Shown: positions 18,100-28,037, counted from the stretch's first letter. The stretch is 64,000 bases of DNA from Clostridium disporicum (GCF_001405015.1 NZ_CYZX01000014.1:31257-95256), one strand, 5' to 3'. The notes: generated from the letters alone by a model not told the origin. Made by a program: numbers and translations.

Positions 18100-19398
18100 A
18101 TGAACGGATCAAAAATACAAGAGAAAGTTATGCCAATTGTTAATAAAATAAGTAACAACAGATATTTAAAAGCAACATCAGATGGGGTTGCAGGAGCACT
18201 TCCAGTAATTATTGTGGGGGCAATATTTACTTTATTAGCTAACTTTCCATTTGAACCATATCAAAACTTTTTAGCAAACACAGGACTAAATACATTATTT
18301 AATTTACCAATAACATTTACAACAAATCTTCTTTCTTTATATGCCGTATTCTTTATTGGATATAAGATGTCAGAAAGCTTTGATTGTAGTGGACCTATTG
18401 CAGGGATGATATCACTATTATGTTTCTTTATAGTAACTCCATTAGCAAATGTAGATGGTACTAGCTTTATATCATTCGAATGGTTAGGAGCAACTGGATT
18501 TTTCGTTGCTATATTAGTTGGATTGCTTGTAGGTAGAATATATGCACTTATAGTTAATAAAAATATAGTAATTAAAATGCCAGCAGGTGTTCCACCAACA
18601 ATTTCACAATCTTTTACCGGGTTAATACCAGCATTTATAATTACACCTATTTTTTTAGTAGTAGCAGCTATATTTACTAATACTTCTTTTGGAAGTATAC
18701 ATTCATTAGTCTATCAATTTGTACAAACACCATTACAAGGATTAGGTGGATCATTTGGAGCTTTATTAATAGTAATTCTGGTATCTCATTTTTTATGGTT
18801 ATTTGGTATTCATGGAACTATGGTAGTTTTCTCAATAATGATGCCAATATGGACAGGATTAGATATGGCAAACTTAACAGCATATAATGCAGGAGAACCA
18901 TTACCTAATATAGTAGGGTCAGCATTTTTAATGACATATGTTTTAATTGGTGGTTCAGGTGCAACTATGGGAATGAATATCTATATGTCATTTAGAGCGA
19001 AAAGCAAGCGTTATAAAACGTTAGGGGCACTAGCATTACCAGGAAGTATTTGTGGAATAAATGAACCTTTAATATTTGGAGCACCATGTATAATGAATCC
19101 AAAATTAGCGATACCATTTATATTATCTCCAATTGCTTGTGCAACAATAGCATATATGTTAACTGTAACAGGTATAGTACCAAAGTTAGCGTGTATTGGA
19201 TTACCTTTAGGAACACCATTAGTAGTAGGTGGTTTCTTACAAGGTAGTTGGATGATAGCTGCACTACAAGTTTTATTAATTGTAATATCATTTCTAATAT
19301 ACTTACCATTTATAAAATCTTTAGATAAAGAAGCTTATGCTATGGAACAACAAGAAGATGAAGATGATGTAGATTTCAGTGATGTTGTTTTTGACTAA
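18100..19398 (+). CDS. PTS cellobiose-type IIC permease
   Basis: This 432-residue membrane component of the Lac/Chb family translocates and phosphorylates a beta-linked disaccharide. The N-terminus has KATSDGVAGALPVIIVGAIF and the middle has FGIHGTMVVFSIM, and the substrate loop carries ICGINEPLIFGAP with the catalytic-region glutamate (NEP). A GGGGG site precedes ATG 18100. Substrate is probably cellobiose or an aryl-beta-glucoside, given the GH1 gene next door. Confidence 0.93.
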   Translation: MNGSKIQEKVMPIVNKISNNRYLKATSDGVAGALPVIIVGAIFTLLANFPFEPYQNFLANTGLNTLFNLPITFTTNLLSLYAVFFIGYKMSESFDCSGPIAGMISLLCFFIVTPLANVDGTSFISFEWLGATGFFVAILVGLLVGRIYALIVNKNIVIKMPAGVPPTISQSFTGLIPAFIITPIFLVVAAIFTNTSFGSIHSLVYQFVQTPLQGLGGSFGALLIVILVSHFLWLFGIHGTMVVFSIMMPIWTGLDMANLTAYNAGEPLPNIVGSAFLMTYVLIGGSGATMGMNIYMSFRAKSKRYKTLGALALPGSICGINEPLIFGAPCIMNPKLAIPFILSPIACATIAYMLTVTGIVPKLACIGLPLGTPLVVGGFLQGSWMIAALQVLLIVISFLIYLPFIKSLDKEAYAMEQQEDEDDVDFSDVVFD

Positions 19399-19420
19399 GA
19401 AAAATATAGTTTAAATTTAA

Positions 19421-19453
19421 AGTGAGGCTTGTTTATTATAAATGAGCCTCATT
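19421..19453 (+). other. Hairpin between the IIC and 6-phospho-beta-glucosidase genes
   Basis: GTGAGGCT (19422-19429) pairs with AGCCTCAT (19445-19452), and an AGGAGG site for the next gene follows within a few bases. It lacks a proper U-tract. It may be an mRNA processing or stability hairpin, or a partial terminator that sets the ratio of upstream to downstream products. Confidence 0.55.
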
Positions 19454-19470
19454 ATTAGGAGGAAAATAAT

Positions 19471-20889
19471 ATGAGTAATAATAAATTTCCAGATAATTTC
19501 TTATGGGGAGGGGCTGTAGCTGCAAACCAATGTGAAGGAGCATGGAATGTTCACGGAAAAGGAGTTAGTACAGCTGATGTAGCCACAGCTGGTTCAAGAG
19601 AAAAGAAAAGAGAATATACTGACGGAGTAATTGAAGGTAAGTATTATCCATCTCATGAAGCAATAGATTTTTACCATAGATTCGAAGGTGATATTGCTTT
19701 ACTTGCTGAAATGGGATTCAAATGTTTTAGAACGTCAATTGCATGGACAAGAATATTCCCAAATGGCGATGAAAGTGAACCAAATGAAGAGGGATTAAAA
19801 TATTATGATAGATTATTTGATGAGTGTTTAAAGTATGGAATAGAGCCTGTAGTTACAATATCTCATTATGAAATGCCATATGCGTTGGTGGAAAAATATG
19901 GAGCGTGGAGAAATCGTAAGCTAGTAGATTTTTATGTTAATTATTGTGAAGCGATATTTTCAAGATATAAGAATAAGGTTAAATATTGGATGACTTTCAA
20001 TGAGATTAATGTAATAGCATTACATCCATTTATACCTGCTGGAATAAAGTTTGTAGAAGGAGAAAACAAAGAACAAGTAGTATATCAAGCTGCGCATCAT
20101 CAGCTAGTAGCAAGTGCTAAGGCTGTAAGTTTAGGTCACAAAATTAATCCGGATTTTAAAATTGGAATGATGATGATTTATCCTTTAATGTATCCTGAAA
20201 CTTGTAATCCATCAGATACATTATTAGTACAAGAAGCTATGAATAAAAATTATTTCTTCTCAGATGTACAAGCTAGAGGATATTATCCAAATTATATGAA
20301 AAATTATTTTGAAAGAAATAATATAACTATAGAAATGGCTGAGGATGATGAAGAGGTATTAAGAGAGGGTTCTGTAGATTATATAGGATTTAGTTATTAT
20401 ATGTCTTTAGTAATGGGAACAAATAAGGATGAAGAATCTGTTTCTGGTAATATGATGGGTGGTAAGAAAAATCCTTATTTACAAGCGTCTGATTGGGGAT
20501 GGCAAATAGACCCTGTTGGACTAAGAATATCATTAAATAATTTATATAATAGATATCAAAAACCATTATTTATTGTTGAGAATGGTTTAGGAGCTATAGA
20601 TGCTGTTGAAGAAGATGGATCAATTAATGATGATTATAGAATAGATTATTTAAGAAAACATATAGAAGAAATGAAGAAAGCTGTTGTTATTGATGGAGTA
20701 GAGTTAATGGGATATACCCCATGGGGATGTATAGATTTGATTTCGGCATCGACTGGAGAAATGATGAAGAGATATGGATTTATATATGTTGATAAAAATA
20801 ATGATGGGGAAGGAACGCTAGATAGAAAGAGAAAAAAGAGTTTCTACTGGTATAAGGATGTTATTAGAAGTAATGGAGAGAAGTTATAA
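19471..20889 (+). CDS. 6-phospho-beta-glucosidase (glycoside hydrolase family 1)
   Basis: This 472-residue GH1 enzyme cleaves the phosphorylated beta-glucoside delivered by the PTS. The catalytic acid/base lies in TFNEIN (Glu about 178) and the nucleophile in VENGLG (Glu about 370). The N-terminal signature FLWGGAVAANQCEGAW is also present. Length is normal. It lies in the same operon as IIA-IIB-IIC and shares their sigma-54 control. Confidence 0.94.
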   Translation: MSNNKFPDNFLWGGAVAANQCEGAWNVHGKGVSTADVATAGSREKKREYTDGVIEGKYYPSHEAIDFYHRFEGDIALLAEMGFKCFRTSIAWTRIFPNGDESEPNEEGLKYYDRLFDECLKYGIEPVVTISHYEMPYALVEKYGAWRNRKLVDFYVNYCEAIFSRYKNKVKYWMTFNEINVIALHPFIPAGIKFVEGENKEQVVYQAAHHQLVASAKAVSLGHKINPDFKIGMMMIYPLMYPETCNPSDTLLVQEAMNKNYFFSDVQARGYYPNYMKNYFERNNITIEMAEDDEEVLREGSVDYIGFSYYMSLVMGTNKDEESVSGNMMGGKKNPYLQASDWGWQIDPVGLRISLNNLYNRYQKPLFIVENGLGAIDAVEEDGSINDDYRIDYLRKHIEEMKKAVVIDGVELMGYTPWGCIDLISASTGEMMKRYGFIYVDKNNDGEGTLDRKRKKSFYWYKDVIRSNGEKL

Positions 20890-20923
20890 AAGTTAATAAT
20901 AAAAAGTATATGGAGGAAAAATT

Positions 20924-21226
20924 ATGAAAAATATATTATTAGTATGTGCAGCAGGTATGTCTACAAGTCTTTTAGTTAATAAGATGAAGGATGCTGCAAA
21001 AGCAAAAGGAATAGAAATAAACATTAACGCTTTACCAGTTTCAGAATGTTCAAGCGTTGTTGATACAGTTGATATAGTTTTACTTGGACCACAAGTTAGA
21101 TTCCAAAAGCCACAAGTTGATGCTTTAGTAAAAGGAAGAGTACCAGTAGAGGTTATAGATATGAGACTTTATGGAACAATGAATGGAGCAGCTGTTCTTG
21201 AAAGAGCATTACAATTAATTAAATAA
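20924..21226 (+). CDS. PTS cellobiose-type IIB component (second copy)
   Basis: This 100-residue IIB protein has CAAGMSTSLL with Cys8 as the active site, related to but clearly different from the copy at 17785-18084. It is the last gene of the operon behind a TGGAGG site. Two IIBs with one IIC suggest either alternative phosphate donors or a partner IIC coded elsewhere. Confidence 0.92.
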   Translation: MKNILLVCAAGMSTSLLVNKMKDAAKAKGIEININALPVSECSSVVDTVDIVLLGPQVRFQKPQVDALVKGRVPVEVIDMRLYGTMNGAAVLERALQLIK

Positions 21227-21252
21227 TGGTATTACAAATTTGATTTTTAGAG

Positions 21253-21290
21253 TAGATATATTAGGTTTTATAAATCTAATATATCTATTT
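21253..21290 (+). terminator. Terminator at the end of the PTS operon
   Basis: A perfect 12-bp stem of TAGATATATTAG with CTAATATATCTA is followed by TTT. A second weaker stem (GCAAGC with GCTTGT, 21358-21386) lies between it and the next gene. Confidence 0.65.
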
Positions 21291-21469
21291 AAATTTATGA
21301 AACTTATATATTGTTAAAATTGTAATAAATAAATTTAGAATGTTATGATATTGAAATGCAAGCTATAATAATACATTGGCTTGTATTTTTATGTTTTTAA
21401 AAAGTTTCAAAATAAGAAAATATAAGAACGTGTTCGATGATATAATCATAGGAGGAAGGAGATGGAAGC

Positions 21470-22831
21470 ATGGAATTGACGGTATTTAAAAGAGAAAATG
21501 ACTTCTATAAGAGAATGTTAGCTATAGCTATTCCAATAACGTTACAAAATTTAATTACGATAGGAATAAGTATGGCAGATACGATGATGCTTGGCTCATT
21601 AGGTGAAGTAGCATTATCAGCTTCTGCATTAGCAAACCAATTTAGCTTTATATTTCTAGTAATACATTTTGGATTAGCTGGAGGAGCAGGAGTTTTAACA
21701 GGACAGTTTTGGGGAAAAGGGGATAAAGAATCTATAAGTAAGACATTATCTATGATGCTTAAGATAAGTGCGATATTTAGCTTTACTTTCTTTATATTAG
21801 GACAGTTTTTCCCATCTCAAATAATGAGAATATATACTCCAGATCCATCAGTAATTGCTGAAGGAGTTAAGTATTTAAAGATATTATCTTTTGCATTTTT
21901 AGTACAAGGTTTTTCTACTATAGCAATAGGAATTTTAAGAACTGTTGGAATAGTTAAGTTAGCTTTATGTTCAACAGCTATTTCATTCTTTGCAAATATA
22001 TTTTTAAACTGGATGTTTATATTCGGTAATTTAGGTGCTCCAAGATTAGGTGCAGCTGGAGCAGCAGTAGGAACTTTAATATCTAGAATAATTGAATTCT
22101 TAATAGTTGCAATTTATTTAATATTTATTGATAAGAGAATACAATTTAAGATTAAAGATTTATTTAAACATGATAAGGCTATTTTTACAGATTATGCTAA
22201 GCATGGAACTCCAGTACTTATAAGCGATTTTATATTAGTAATAGGATTAAATATGTTATCTGTAATCATGGGGAGAATGGGAGCAGAAATGGTAGCTGCT
22301 AACTCTATAAATACAGTATTACAACAATTCTGTACAGTATTTTTAATGGGAGTAGCAAATGCAAGTGGTGTAATTATAGGAAATACTGTTGGAGCTAGAG
22401 AGTATGATAAGGCACAAGATTATGGAAAGACATTTTTAGTATTAGCAATATTAATAGGATGTATTTCTGGACTTCTTATATTTAGCTTAAAGAATGTAAT
22501 GATAGGATTTTATGATGTAGCGGGAAGTACAAAGGAAATTGCATATCAACTAATGAATACAACATCTATTATAGTAGTATTCTCGGCTGTTGGCTCAACA
22601 TTAACTAAAGGTGTATTAAGAGCAGGTGGAGATACTAAATTCTTAATGAAAGCTGATGTACTTTTCCTTTGGTTATTAGCAATTCCTCTTGGTTTTATAG
22701 CAGGGGTAGTATTAAATTTACCAGCTGGTATAGTATTTTTCTGCTTAAAAATAGATGAGGTAATTAAAGCATTGTGGTGTACAAAGAGATTGCTTCTGGA
22801 TAAGTGGATTAAAAATGTTACTCTTGCCTAG
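21470..22831 (+). CDS. MATE family efflux transporter
   Basis: This 453-residue protein has about 12 helices, with MatE blocks LQNLITIGISMADTMMLGSLG near the start and LMGVANASGVIIGNTVGARE in the second half. It belongs to the NorM-like branch and is not close to the two minus-strand MATE proteins in this window. An AGGAGGAAGGAG site precedes ATG 21470. It is a lone gene ending at a strong terminator, with an unknown substrate. Confidence 0.9.
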   Translation: MELTVFKRENDFYKRMLAIAIPITLQNLITIGISMADTMMLGSLGEVALSASALANQFSFIFLVIHFGLAGGAGVLTGQFWGKGDKESISKTLSMMLKISAIFSFTFFILGQFFPSQIMRIYTPDPSVIAEGVKYLKILSFAFLVQGFSTIAIGILRTVGIVKLALCSTAISFFANIFLNWMFIFGNLGAPRLGAAGAAVGTLISRIIEFLIVAIYLIFIDKRIQFKIKDLFKHDKAIFTDYAKHGTPVLISDFILVIGLNMLSVIMGRMGAEMVAANSINTVLQQFCTVFLMGVANASGVIIGNTVGAREYDKAQDYGKTFLVLAILIGCISGLLIFSLKNVMIGFYDVAGSTKEIAYQLMNTTSIIVVFSAVGSTLTKGVLRAGGDTKFLMKADVLFLWLLAIPLGFIAGVVLNLPAGIVFFCLKIDEVIKALWCTKRLLLDKWIKNVTLA

Positions 22832-22841
22832 AGAGTAGGAG

Positions 22842-22893
22842 TTAAGAATAGGGAATTCATTGTTATGAACTTCCTATTCTTAATTCTTTTTTA
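22842..22893 (+). terminator. Terminator after the MATE gene
   Basis: TTAAGAATAGG pairs with CCTATTCTTAA, continued by GAA/TTC pairs toward the loop, then a T-rich tail. This is a long, stable stem. Confidence 0.9.
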
Positions 22894-22996
22894 TTTAATA
22901 TATTTTCAAAAAATGAAAACTTATGTATACCTTTACTGATATAATTTAATTATAAAATATAATAATTATAACTTAATTTGTAAAAGGGTGGAAAAT

Positions 22997-23893
22997 ATGA
23001 ATAAATTAACTTTAGGAATAGATATAGGTGGAACTTTTATAAAATACGCATTAGTAGATTCAGCATTTAATATAATAGAAAAATGGAAAATTCCAACAGT
23101 TAAATGTAATACTAAAGATGAATTTTATGATTATATATGTTCAAATGCGAAATACTTAGATGAAGTAGATAGAATAGGGGTAAGTGCTCCAGGATTAGTT
23201 AATGAAGCATCAGAAATAAAGTCTTATGCAGCACCAAATGTTGTAATAATGTTTGGGACAAGCGTTAATGAAGAAATATCAAAGAGAACTGGTAAAATAG
23301 TTGCAACTATAAATGATGCTAAATCAGCAGGACTTTGTGAGCTTAAAGCTGGTAATGCAAAAGGAACTAAATCATCAGCCTTTCTAATTATAGGAACTGG
23401 TACTGGTGGATGCCTATGTAATGAAGATGATGTTATATATGGAGTTGATGGATTTGCAGGGGAGTTTCATCATATGCCATTTATAGATTTCCATGAAAAT
23501 AAGGTATTAAGACAAGGTGATTATTGCTCAATGACTGCTTTAATTCAAATTTATAATACTAAAGTAAGTGAAGATGAGAGATTAGAGTATGGTCATGAAA
23601 TAACAGCTAAATATTTAGCTGGAGATGAAGTGGCTAAGTTAGCTATAGAAGACTGGACTAGAAATATAGCAAATCAATTACTATCTATAACAACATTCTA
23701 TAATCCTGAAATAATATGTTTAGGAGGAGGAATATCTGAAGAGGATTGGTTTATAGATTTAATATCAGAAAGATTTAAAGTAGCATCGAAGAATTTCTTA
23801 GGACTAGATATTCTTACAACAAAAATAGGTAGATGTAAGTACAATAATGATGCAAATATATTAGGGGCAGTAATTAAAGTAAATATGAAATAA
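22997..23893 (+). CDS. ROK family sugar kinase
   Basis: This 298-residue cytoplasmic protein has the actin-like kinase phosphate 1 motif GIDIGGTFIKYAL at the start, the GTGTGGCL phosphate 2 region near residue 135, and GEFHHMPF. That makes it a ROK kinase rather than a repressor, since no helix-turn-helix precedes it. The classic ROK zinc cysteines are not evident. GGGTGG at 22986-22991 favours ATG 22997 over the in-frame GTG at 22988. It probably phosphorylates glucose or a related hexose; it lies near but outside the PTS operon. Confidence 0.87.
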   Translation: MNKLTLGIDIGGTFIKYALVDSAFNIIEKWKIPTVKCNTKDEFYDYICSNAKYLDEVDRIGVSAPGLVNEASEIKSYAAPNVVIMFGTSVNEEISKRTGKIVATINDAKSAGLCELKAGNAKGTKSSAFLIIGTGTGGCLCNEDDVIYGVDGFAGEFHHMPFIDFHENKVLRQGDYCSMTALIQIYNTKVSEDERLEYGHEITAKYLAGDEVAKLAIEDWTRNIANQLLSITTFYNPEIICLGGGISEEDWFIDLISERFKVASKNFLGLDILTTKIGRCKYNNDANILGAVIKVNMK

Positions 23894-23917
23894 AAATAAA
23901 GAATATAATTATTAAGT

Positions 23918-23950
23918 AAAAGTACGGAAAGGGATTTTCGTGCTTTTTTT
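23918..23950 (+). terminator. Terminator after the ROK kinase gene
   Basis: AAAGTACG pairs with CGTGCTTT (one G-T pair) around a GAAA/TTTC extension, followed by seven Ts. Confidence 0.88.
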
Positions 23951-23997
23951 ATATTTAATTATGAAATTTTTATATAAATATATTTTCAGTTTAAAAA

Positions 23998-24040
23998 TGT
24001 GACTATTATCACAGTTTTTTAGATAAAAGTATGATAGATT
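23998..24040 (+). promoter_or_regulatory. Crp/Fnr-type site and promoter of the molybdenum reductase operon
   Basis: TGTGACTATTATCACA (23998-24013) is a perfect TGTGA-N6-TCACA palindrome. A weak -10 (TAGATT, 24035-24040) begins 29.5 bp past the site centre, the geometry of class II activation at about -41.5. TATGAT at 24030-24035 is an alternative -10. Confidence 0.8.
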
Positions 24041-24110
24041 TTACTTAGTGAAATAAATAACAATGAATTTAATGATATTAATATATAAAGAAGTGGAGAT
24101 GAAGTTACTT

Positions 24111-26198
24111 ATGAAAAAAATTCAATCAACTTGTAACTTATGTGCATTAGCATGTAACATTGACTTTCATGTAGAAGACGGAAAAATATATAAGGTTTCA
24201 CCAACTGTGGATTATCCTGTTAATAAAGGGTTTTGCTGTATTAAAGGTTTAAATTTAGATAAACAGCAAACAAAAATTAAAGCAAGAAAAACACCTCTTT
24301 TAAGAGATGAAAATGGAGAAATGAAAGAAATTTCTTGGGAAGAGGGAATAAAAACATTTGCTAAAAAAATGACAGAGATTCAAGAGAAGTATGGTAAGGA
24401 AAGTGTTGCTTTCATAAGTACTGGTCAGATGCCAACAGAAGATATGGCACTACTTGGACATGTAGGTAGAAATCATATGGGTATACCTGGTGATGGTAAT
24501 ACTAGATTATGTATGGCTACTTCAGTAGTTGCTCATAAGCAAAGCTTTGGATTTGATGCACCTCCATATACATTAAATGATGCGGAGCTTTCAGATACTA
24601 TATTCTTAATAGGAGCAAATCCAGTAATAGCTCATCCAGTATTCTGGGGAAGAATCAAAGAAAATAAAGATGCTAAAATAATAGTAATAGACCCAAGAAA
24701 ATCAGAGACAGCTATGAATGCTGATATTTGGATAGATGTTAAGCCAAAGGCTGACTTAGTTTTATTCTATACATTAGCGAATGTATTAATAGAAAAAGGT
24801 TATATTGATAATAATTATATTGAAAACTTCACAGAAGGATATGAAGGATTCAAGGAACATGTTTCTAAGTTTACATTAGAAAATGTTGAATCTGAAACTG
24901 GAATATCAGCTGAAAGAGTTTTAGAATTAGCTGAAATAATACATAACGGAAAAAGAGTTTCATTCTGGTGGACAATGGGAATTAACCAAGGATATCAGGC
25001 TGTTAGAACTGCTCAATCAATAATTAATTTAGCTTTAATTACTGGTAACATGGGTAGACCAGGAACAGGTGCTAACTCTTTAACAGGGCAATGTAATGCT
25101 ATGGGTTCAAGAGCATTTAGTAATACTGCAGGACTTTACGGTGGTGGAGATTTCGATAATCCAGTACGTAGAAAGGCTGTTGCAGAAGCTTTAGGAGTAG
25201 ATGAAAGTGTACTTGCTACTAAGCCAACAATTCCATATAACGTTATAATAGAAAAAGTTATATCTGGTGAAATAAAAGGTTTATGGGTAATTTGCACAAA
25301 TCCAAGACACTCATGGGCAAATAATCAGGAATTTGAAAAGGCAGTTAAGAACTTAGATTTCTTTGTAGTTCAAGATATATATGAAGATACAGATAGCGCT
25401 AAGCTTTGTGATTTATTCTTACCATCAGTTCCAGCTATTAAAAAAGAAGGTGTATTAATAAACACTGAAAGAAGATTATCAAAGGTTAATCCTGTAATAG
25501 CTAAGGAAGAAGGAGAGTTATCTGATTACGAAATCTTCTACAAGATTGGTGAAGAATTAGGAATGGGAGATACTTTAAAAGGATGGGAAACTCCAAGACA
25601 AGCATTTGAATTGTTAAAGAAGTGTTCAAAAGGAATGCCTTGTGATATTACTGGTGTAACTTATGAAATGTTAGAAGGTAAGAACATGGAAGGTTCAAGA
25701 GGAGTTCAATGGCCATTTAGAGAAGGGGATGTTCTTGAAGCAGATGAAAGAAGATTATTTGAAGATGGTAAGTATTATACTCCATCAAAGAAAGCTAAAT
25801 TCCACTTTGAAGATATAGCAGAAAATCCAACTCAAACAAGCGAAGAATTCCCATATATATTTAACTCAGGAAGAGGAACAGTAGGACAATGGCATACTCA
25901 AGTTAGATCTAGAGAAATTGAAGAATCTGAAAGAATATATTCTAAAGAATCCTATGCATTTATGCATCCAGAACTAGCTAAAGAGTTAAATATAGTAGAA
26001 AACGAAAGAGTTAAGATAGCTTCTCAAAACGGAGTTACTAGTGAATTTACTATAAAAATTTCAGACCATGTTAAAAAGAATCATTTATATGCACCAATTC
26101 ACTACATAGAAACAAATTCACTTACTCCTTCAGTATATGATCCATATTCAAAGGAGCCATCATTTAAGACTGTGGCAGTAAATATCATCAAGAAGTAA
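24111..26198 (+). CDS. Cytoplasmic molybdopterin reductase, probably nitrate reductase (NarB-like)
   Basis: This 695-residue molybdopterin oxidoreductase of the NarB/NasA/NapA group binds one N-terminal 4Fe-4S cluster (Cys8, Cys11, Cys15, Cys42 or 43). NTRLCMATSVV places Cys134 as the likely Mo ligand. No Tat signal is present, so it acts in the cytoplasm. Of the in-frame ATGs at 24063, 24072, 24099 and 24111, only the last sits correctly behind GGAGATGA (24095-24102). The next two genes supply a ferredoxin-like protein and an NAD(P)H-FAD reductase, as in the soluble nitrate reductase of clostridia. Formate dehydrogenase or another oxyanion reductase cannot be excluded, but the block around Cys134 favours nitrate. 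Confidence 0.8.
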   Translation: MKKIQSTCNLCALACNIDFHVEDGKIYKVSPTVDYPVNKGFCCIKGLNLDKQQTKIKARKTPLLRDENGEMKEISWEEGIKTFAKKMTEIQEKYGKESVAFISTGQMPTEDMALLGHVGRNHMGIPGDGNTRLCMATSVVAHKQSFGFDAPPYTLNDAELSDTIFLIGANPVIAHPVFWGRIKENKDAKIIVIDPRKSETAMNADIWIDVKPKADLVLFYTLANVLIEKGYIDNNYIENFTEGYEGFKEHVSKFTLENVESETGISAERVLELAEIIHNGKRVSFWWTMGINQGYQAVRTAQSIINLALITGNMGRPGTGANSLTGQCNAMGSRAFSNTAGLYGGGDFDNPVRRKAVAEALGVDESVLATKPTIPYNVIIEKVISGEIKGLWVICTNPRHSWANNQEFEKAVKNLDFFVVQDIYEDTDSAKLCDLFLPSVPAIKKEGVLINTERRLSKVNPVIAKEEGELSDYEIFYKIGEELGMGDTLKGWETPRQAFELLKKCSKGMPCDITGVTYEMLEGKNMEGSRGVQWPFREGDVLEADERRLFEDGKYYTPSKKAKFHFEDIAENPTQTSEEFPYIFNSGRGTVGQWHTQVRSREIEESERIYSKESYAFMHPELAKELNIVENERVKIASQNGVTSEFTIKISDHVKKNHLYAPIHYIETNSLTPSVYDPYSKEPSFKTVAVNIIKK

Positions 26199-26209
26199 GA
26201 GGTAGAAAA

Positions 26210-26614
26210 ATGAAGAGAATTAAGATAGATAGAAGTAAATGCGTTGGATGCCTAACATGTACAACTGCATGTATAGTATCTCACGGTTCAGAGGATACAA
26301 GAAGTAGAATTACAATAGATAGTAACGGTAAATATGCTCCAATATTCTGTAGACATTGTGATAAACCAGAATGTGTTTATACTTGTATGACTGGTGCTAT
26401 GAGCAAGGATAGAGAAACAGGAAAAGTAACTTATGATAAAAACAAATGTGCAAGCTGTTATATGTGTATAATGGCTTGTCCATACGGAGTGTTAAAGGCT
26501 GATTCAAGAACTCATAAAGAGATAATGAAATGTGATGGATGTAAGGAAAAAGGAAGCCCACAATGTGTGGCTAAATGCCCGATGTCAGCAATTACTTTAG
26601 AGGAGGTTAAGTAA
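26210..26614 (+). CDS. 4Fe-4S ferredoxin-type electron transfer protein
   Basis: This 134-residue HycB/DmsB-like protein has four cysteine groups: CVGCLTCTTAC near the N-terminus, CRHCDKPECVYTC, CASCYMCIMACPYG, and CDGCKEKGSPQCVAKCP. These can hold three or four 4Fe-4S clusters. It lies 11 bp after the molybdenum subunit gene and overlaps the flavoprotein gene by 1 bp. It should relay electrons from the FAD reductase to the catalytic subunit. Confidence 0.92.
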   Translation: MKRIKIDRSKCVGCLTCTTACIVSHGSEDTRSRITIDSNGKYAPIFCRHCDKPECVYTCMTGAMSKDRETGKVTYDKNKCASCYMCIMACPYGVLKADSRTHKEIMKCDGCKEKGSPQCVAKCPMSAITLEEVK

Positions 26615-27846
26615 TGAGATATGTAGTTATAGGAGCCTCTGCAGCAGGAATCAGCGGAGTTAAGACTTTAAGAGAATTAGATAAAGATGCAGAAATAATA
26701 TTAGTATCTAAAGATGAAAATGTATATTCAAGATGTATACTTCACCACTATATATCTAATCATAGAGATGTAGAAGCACTAAACTTCACAGATAAAAAAT
26801 TCTTTGAAGATAATAATATAACTTGGATTAAAGGTGTTGAAGTTAAGTCTATAGATGATAAAGCTCAAAGTTTAGAATTATCTAATGGAGAAACTTTAAC
26901 ATATGATAAAGTGATGCTATGTACAGGTGCATCTGCATTTATACCTCCAGTAGAAGGTTTAAGAGAAGGTAACAATGTAGTTGGATTAAGAAACTTAGAT
27001 GATGCTGTATTAATAAAGGAACAAGCTAAAAAAGTTAAAAATGTAGTAGTTCTTGGTGCAGGTCTTGTTGGAATAGATGCAGTTAGTGGATTATTAGGAC
27101 AAGGGTTAAATGTATCTTTAGTTGAAATGGGAGATAAAATATTACCTATTCAATTAGATAAATATACTTCTGATGTATATCAAAAGAAGTTCTCTGAAAA
27201 TGGTGTTAATTTAAAGCTTGGCGTTAGAGCTGAAAAGTTAATATTAGATGAAAATAAAAACCCTAAGGCTTTAGTTATAAATACTGGCAATGGAACAGAG
27301 GAAATTCCATGTGAGTTAGTAATAGTAGCAACAGGTGTTAGATCTAATACTGCATTCTTAGAAGGAAGCAACATAGAATTTGATAGATTTGGTTTAATTA
27401 TAGATGAAAAGGGTAAAACTAACATTGACAATGTATATGGTGCAGGAGATATAACAGGTAGAAATCCAATATGGCCAACAGCTGTTAAGGAAGGTATTAT
27501 TGCAGCTAATAATATGTTAGGAAATGAAATGATAATGACAGATTTCTTTGGAAGCAAGAATACTATGAACTTTGTTGGGATAGCAACTATGTCTCTTGGT
27601 GATACTGAACCAAAGGATGAAACTTATAAAGTAGAAGTTAAGATTGATGGAGATAACTACAAGAAGATTATCCATAAGGATGGTAAGATTTATGGAGCTT
27701 TAATTCAAGGCGATTTATCTTATGCAGGAGTTTTAACTCAGCTTATAAAAGAAAATATAGATATTTCAAAAGTAACTAAAAGTATATTTGATATAGACTA
27801 TGCAGATTTCTTTAATATGAAAGAAAATTTTGAGTTTATATATTAG
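26614..27846 (+). CDS. NAD(P)H-FAD oxidoreductase (rubredoxin/nitrite reductase-like)
   Basis: This 410-residue pyridine nucleotide-disulfide oxidoreductase has an N-terminal FAD motif (VIGASAAGISGVKTLRE), a central NAD motif (VVLGAGLVGIDAVSGLL, about 145) and the FAD-closing motif VYGAGDITG (about 275). It resembles the NirB N-terminal and NADH-rubredoxin reductase families. The start overlaps the ferredoxin stop (TAATG), so the three genes are one translationally coupled unit. It likely oxidises NADH or NADPH to feed the reductase. Confidence 0.9.
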   Translation: MRYVVIGASAAGISGVKTLRELDKDAEIILVSKDENVYSRCILHHYISNHRDVEALNFTDKKFFEDNNITWIKGVEVKSIDDKAQSLELSNGETLTYDKVMLCTGASAFIPPVEGLREGNNVVGLRNLDDAVLIKEQAKKVKNVVVLGAGLVGIDAVSGLLGQGLNVSLVEMGDKILPIQLDKYTSDVYQKKFSENGVNLKLGVRAEKLILDENKNPKALVINTGNGTEEIPCELVIVATGVRSNTAFLEGSNIEFDRFGLIIDEKGKTNIDNVYGAGDITGRNPIWPTAVKEGIIAANNMLGNEMIMTDFFGSKNTMNFVGIATMSLGDTEPKDETYKVEVKIDGDNYKKIIHKDGKIYGALIQGDLSYAGVLTQLIKENIDISKVTKSIFDIDYADFFNMKENFEFIY

Positions 27847-27897
27847 TTATAAAAATATCATAACAATCAAGTTTCCACTAAAATTTATATATCAAGG

Positions 27898-27933
27898 AAG
27901 TCCCATCGTTACATTGAATGATGGGGCTTTTTT
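27898..27933 (+). terminator. Terminator of the molybdenum reductase operon
   Basis: AAGTCCCATC pairs with GATGGGGCTT, with internal GTT/AAT pairing, followed by TTTTTT. Confidence 0.9.
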
Positions 27934-27994
27934 ATAACAGTTGATATATTTTTACAAAAAGATTGTGAAAAAAATATTAAAATACCAAGTAAAA

Positions 27995-28037
27995 CGTGAT
28001 ATTAATCACAGTTTTTAAAGAATTAGTTATATATAAT
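27995..28037 (+). promoter_or_regulatory. Crp/Fnr-type site and promoter of the TDT channel gene
   Basis: CGTGATATTAATCACA (27995-28010) matches TGTGA-N6-TCACA with one mismatch. A perfect TATAAT (28032-28037) begins 29.5 bp past the site centre, placing the site at about -41.5. Confidence 0.82.
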
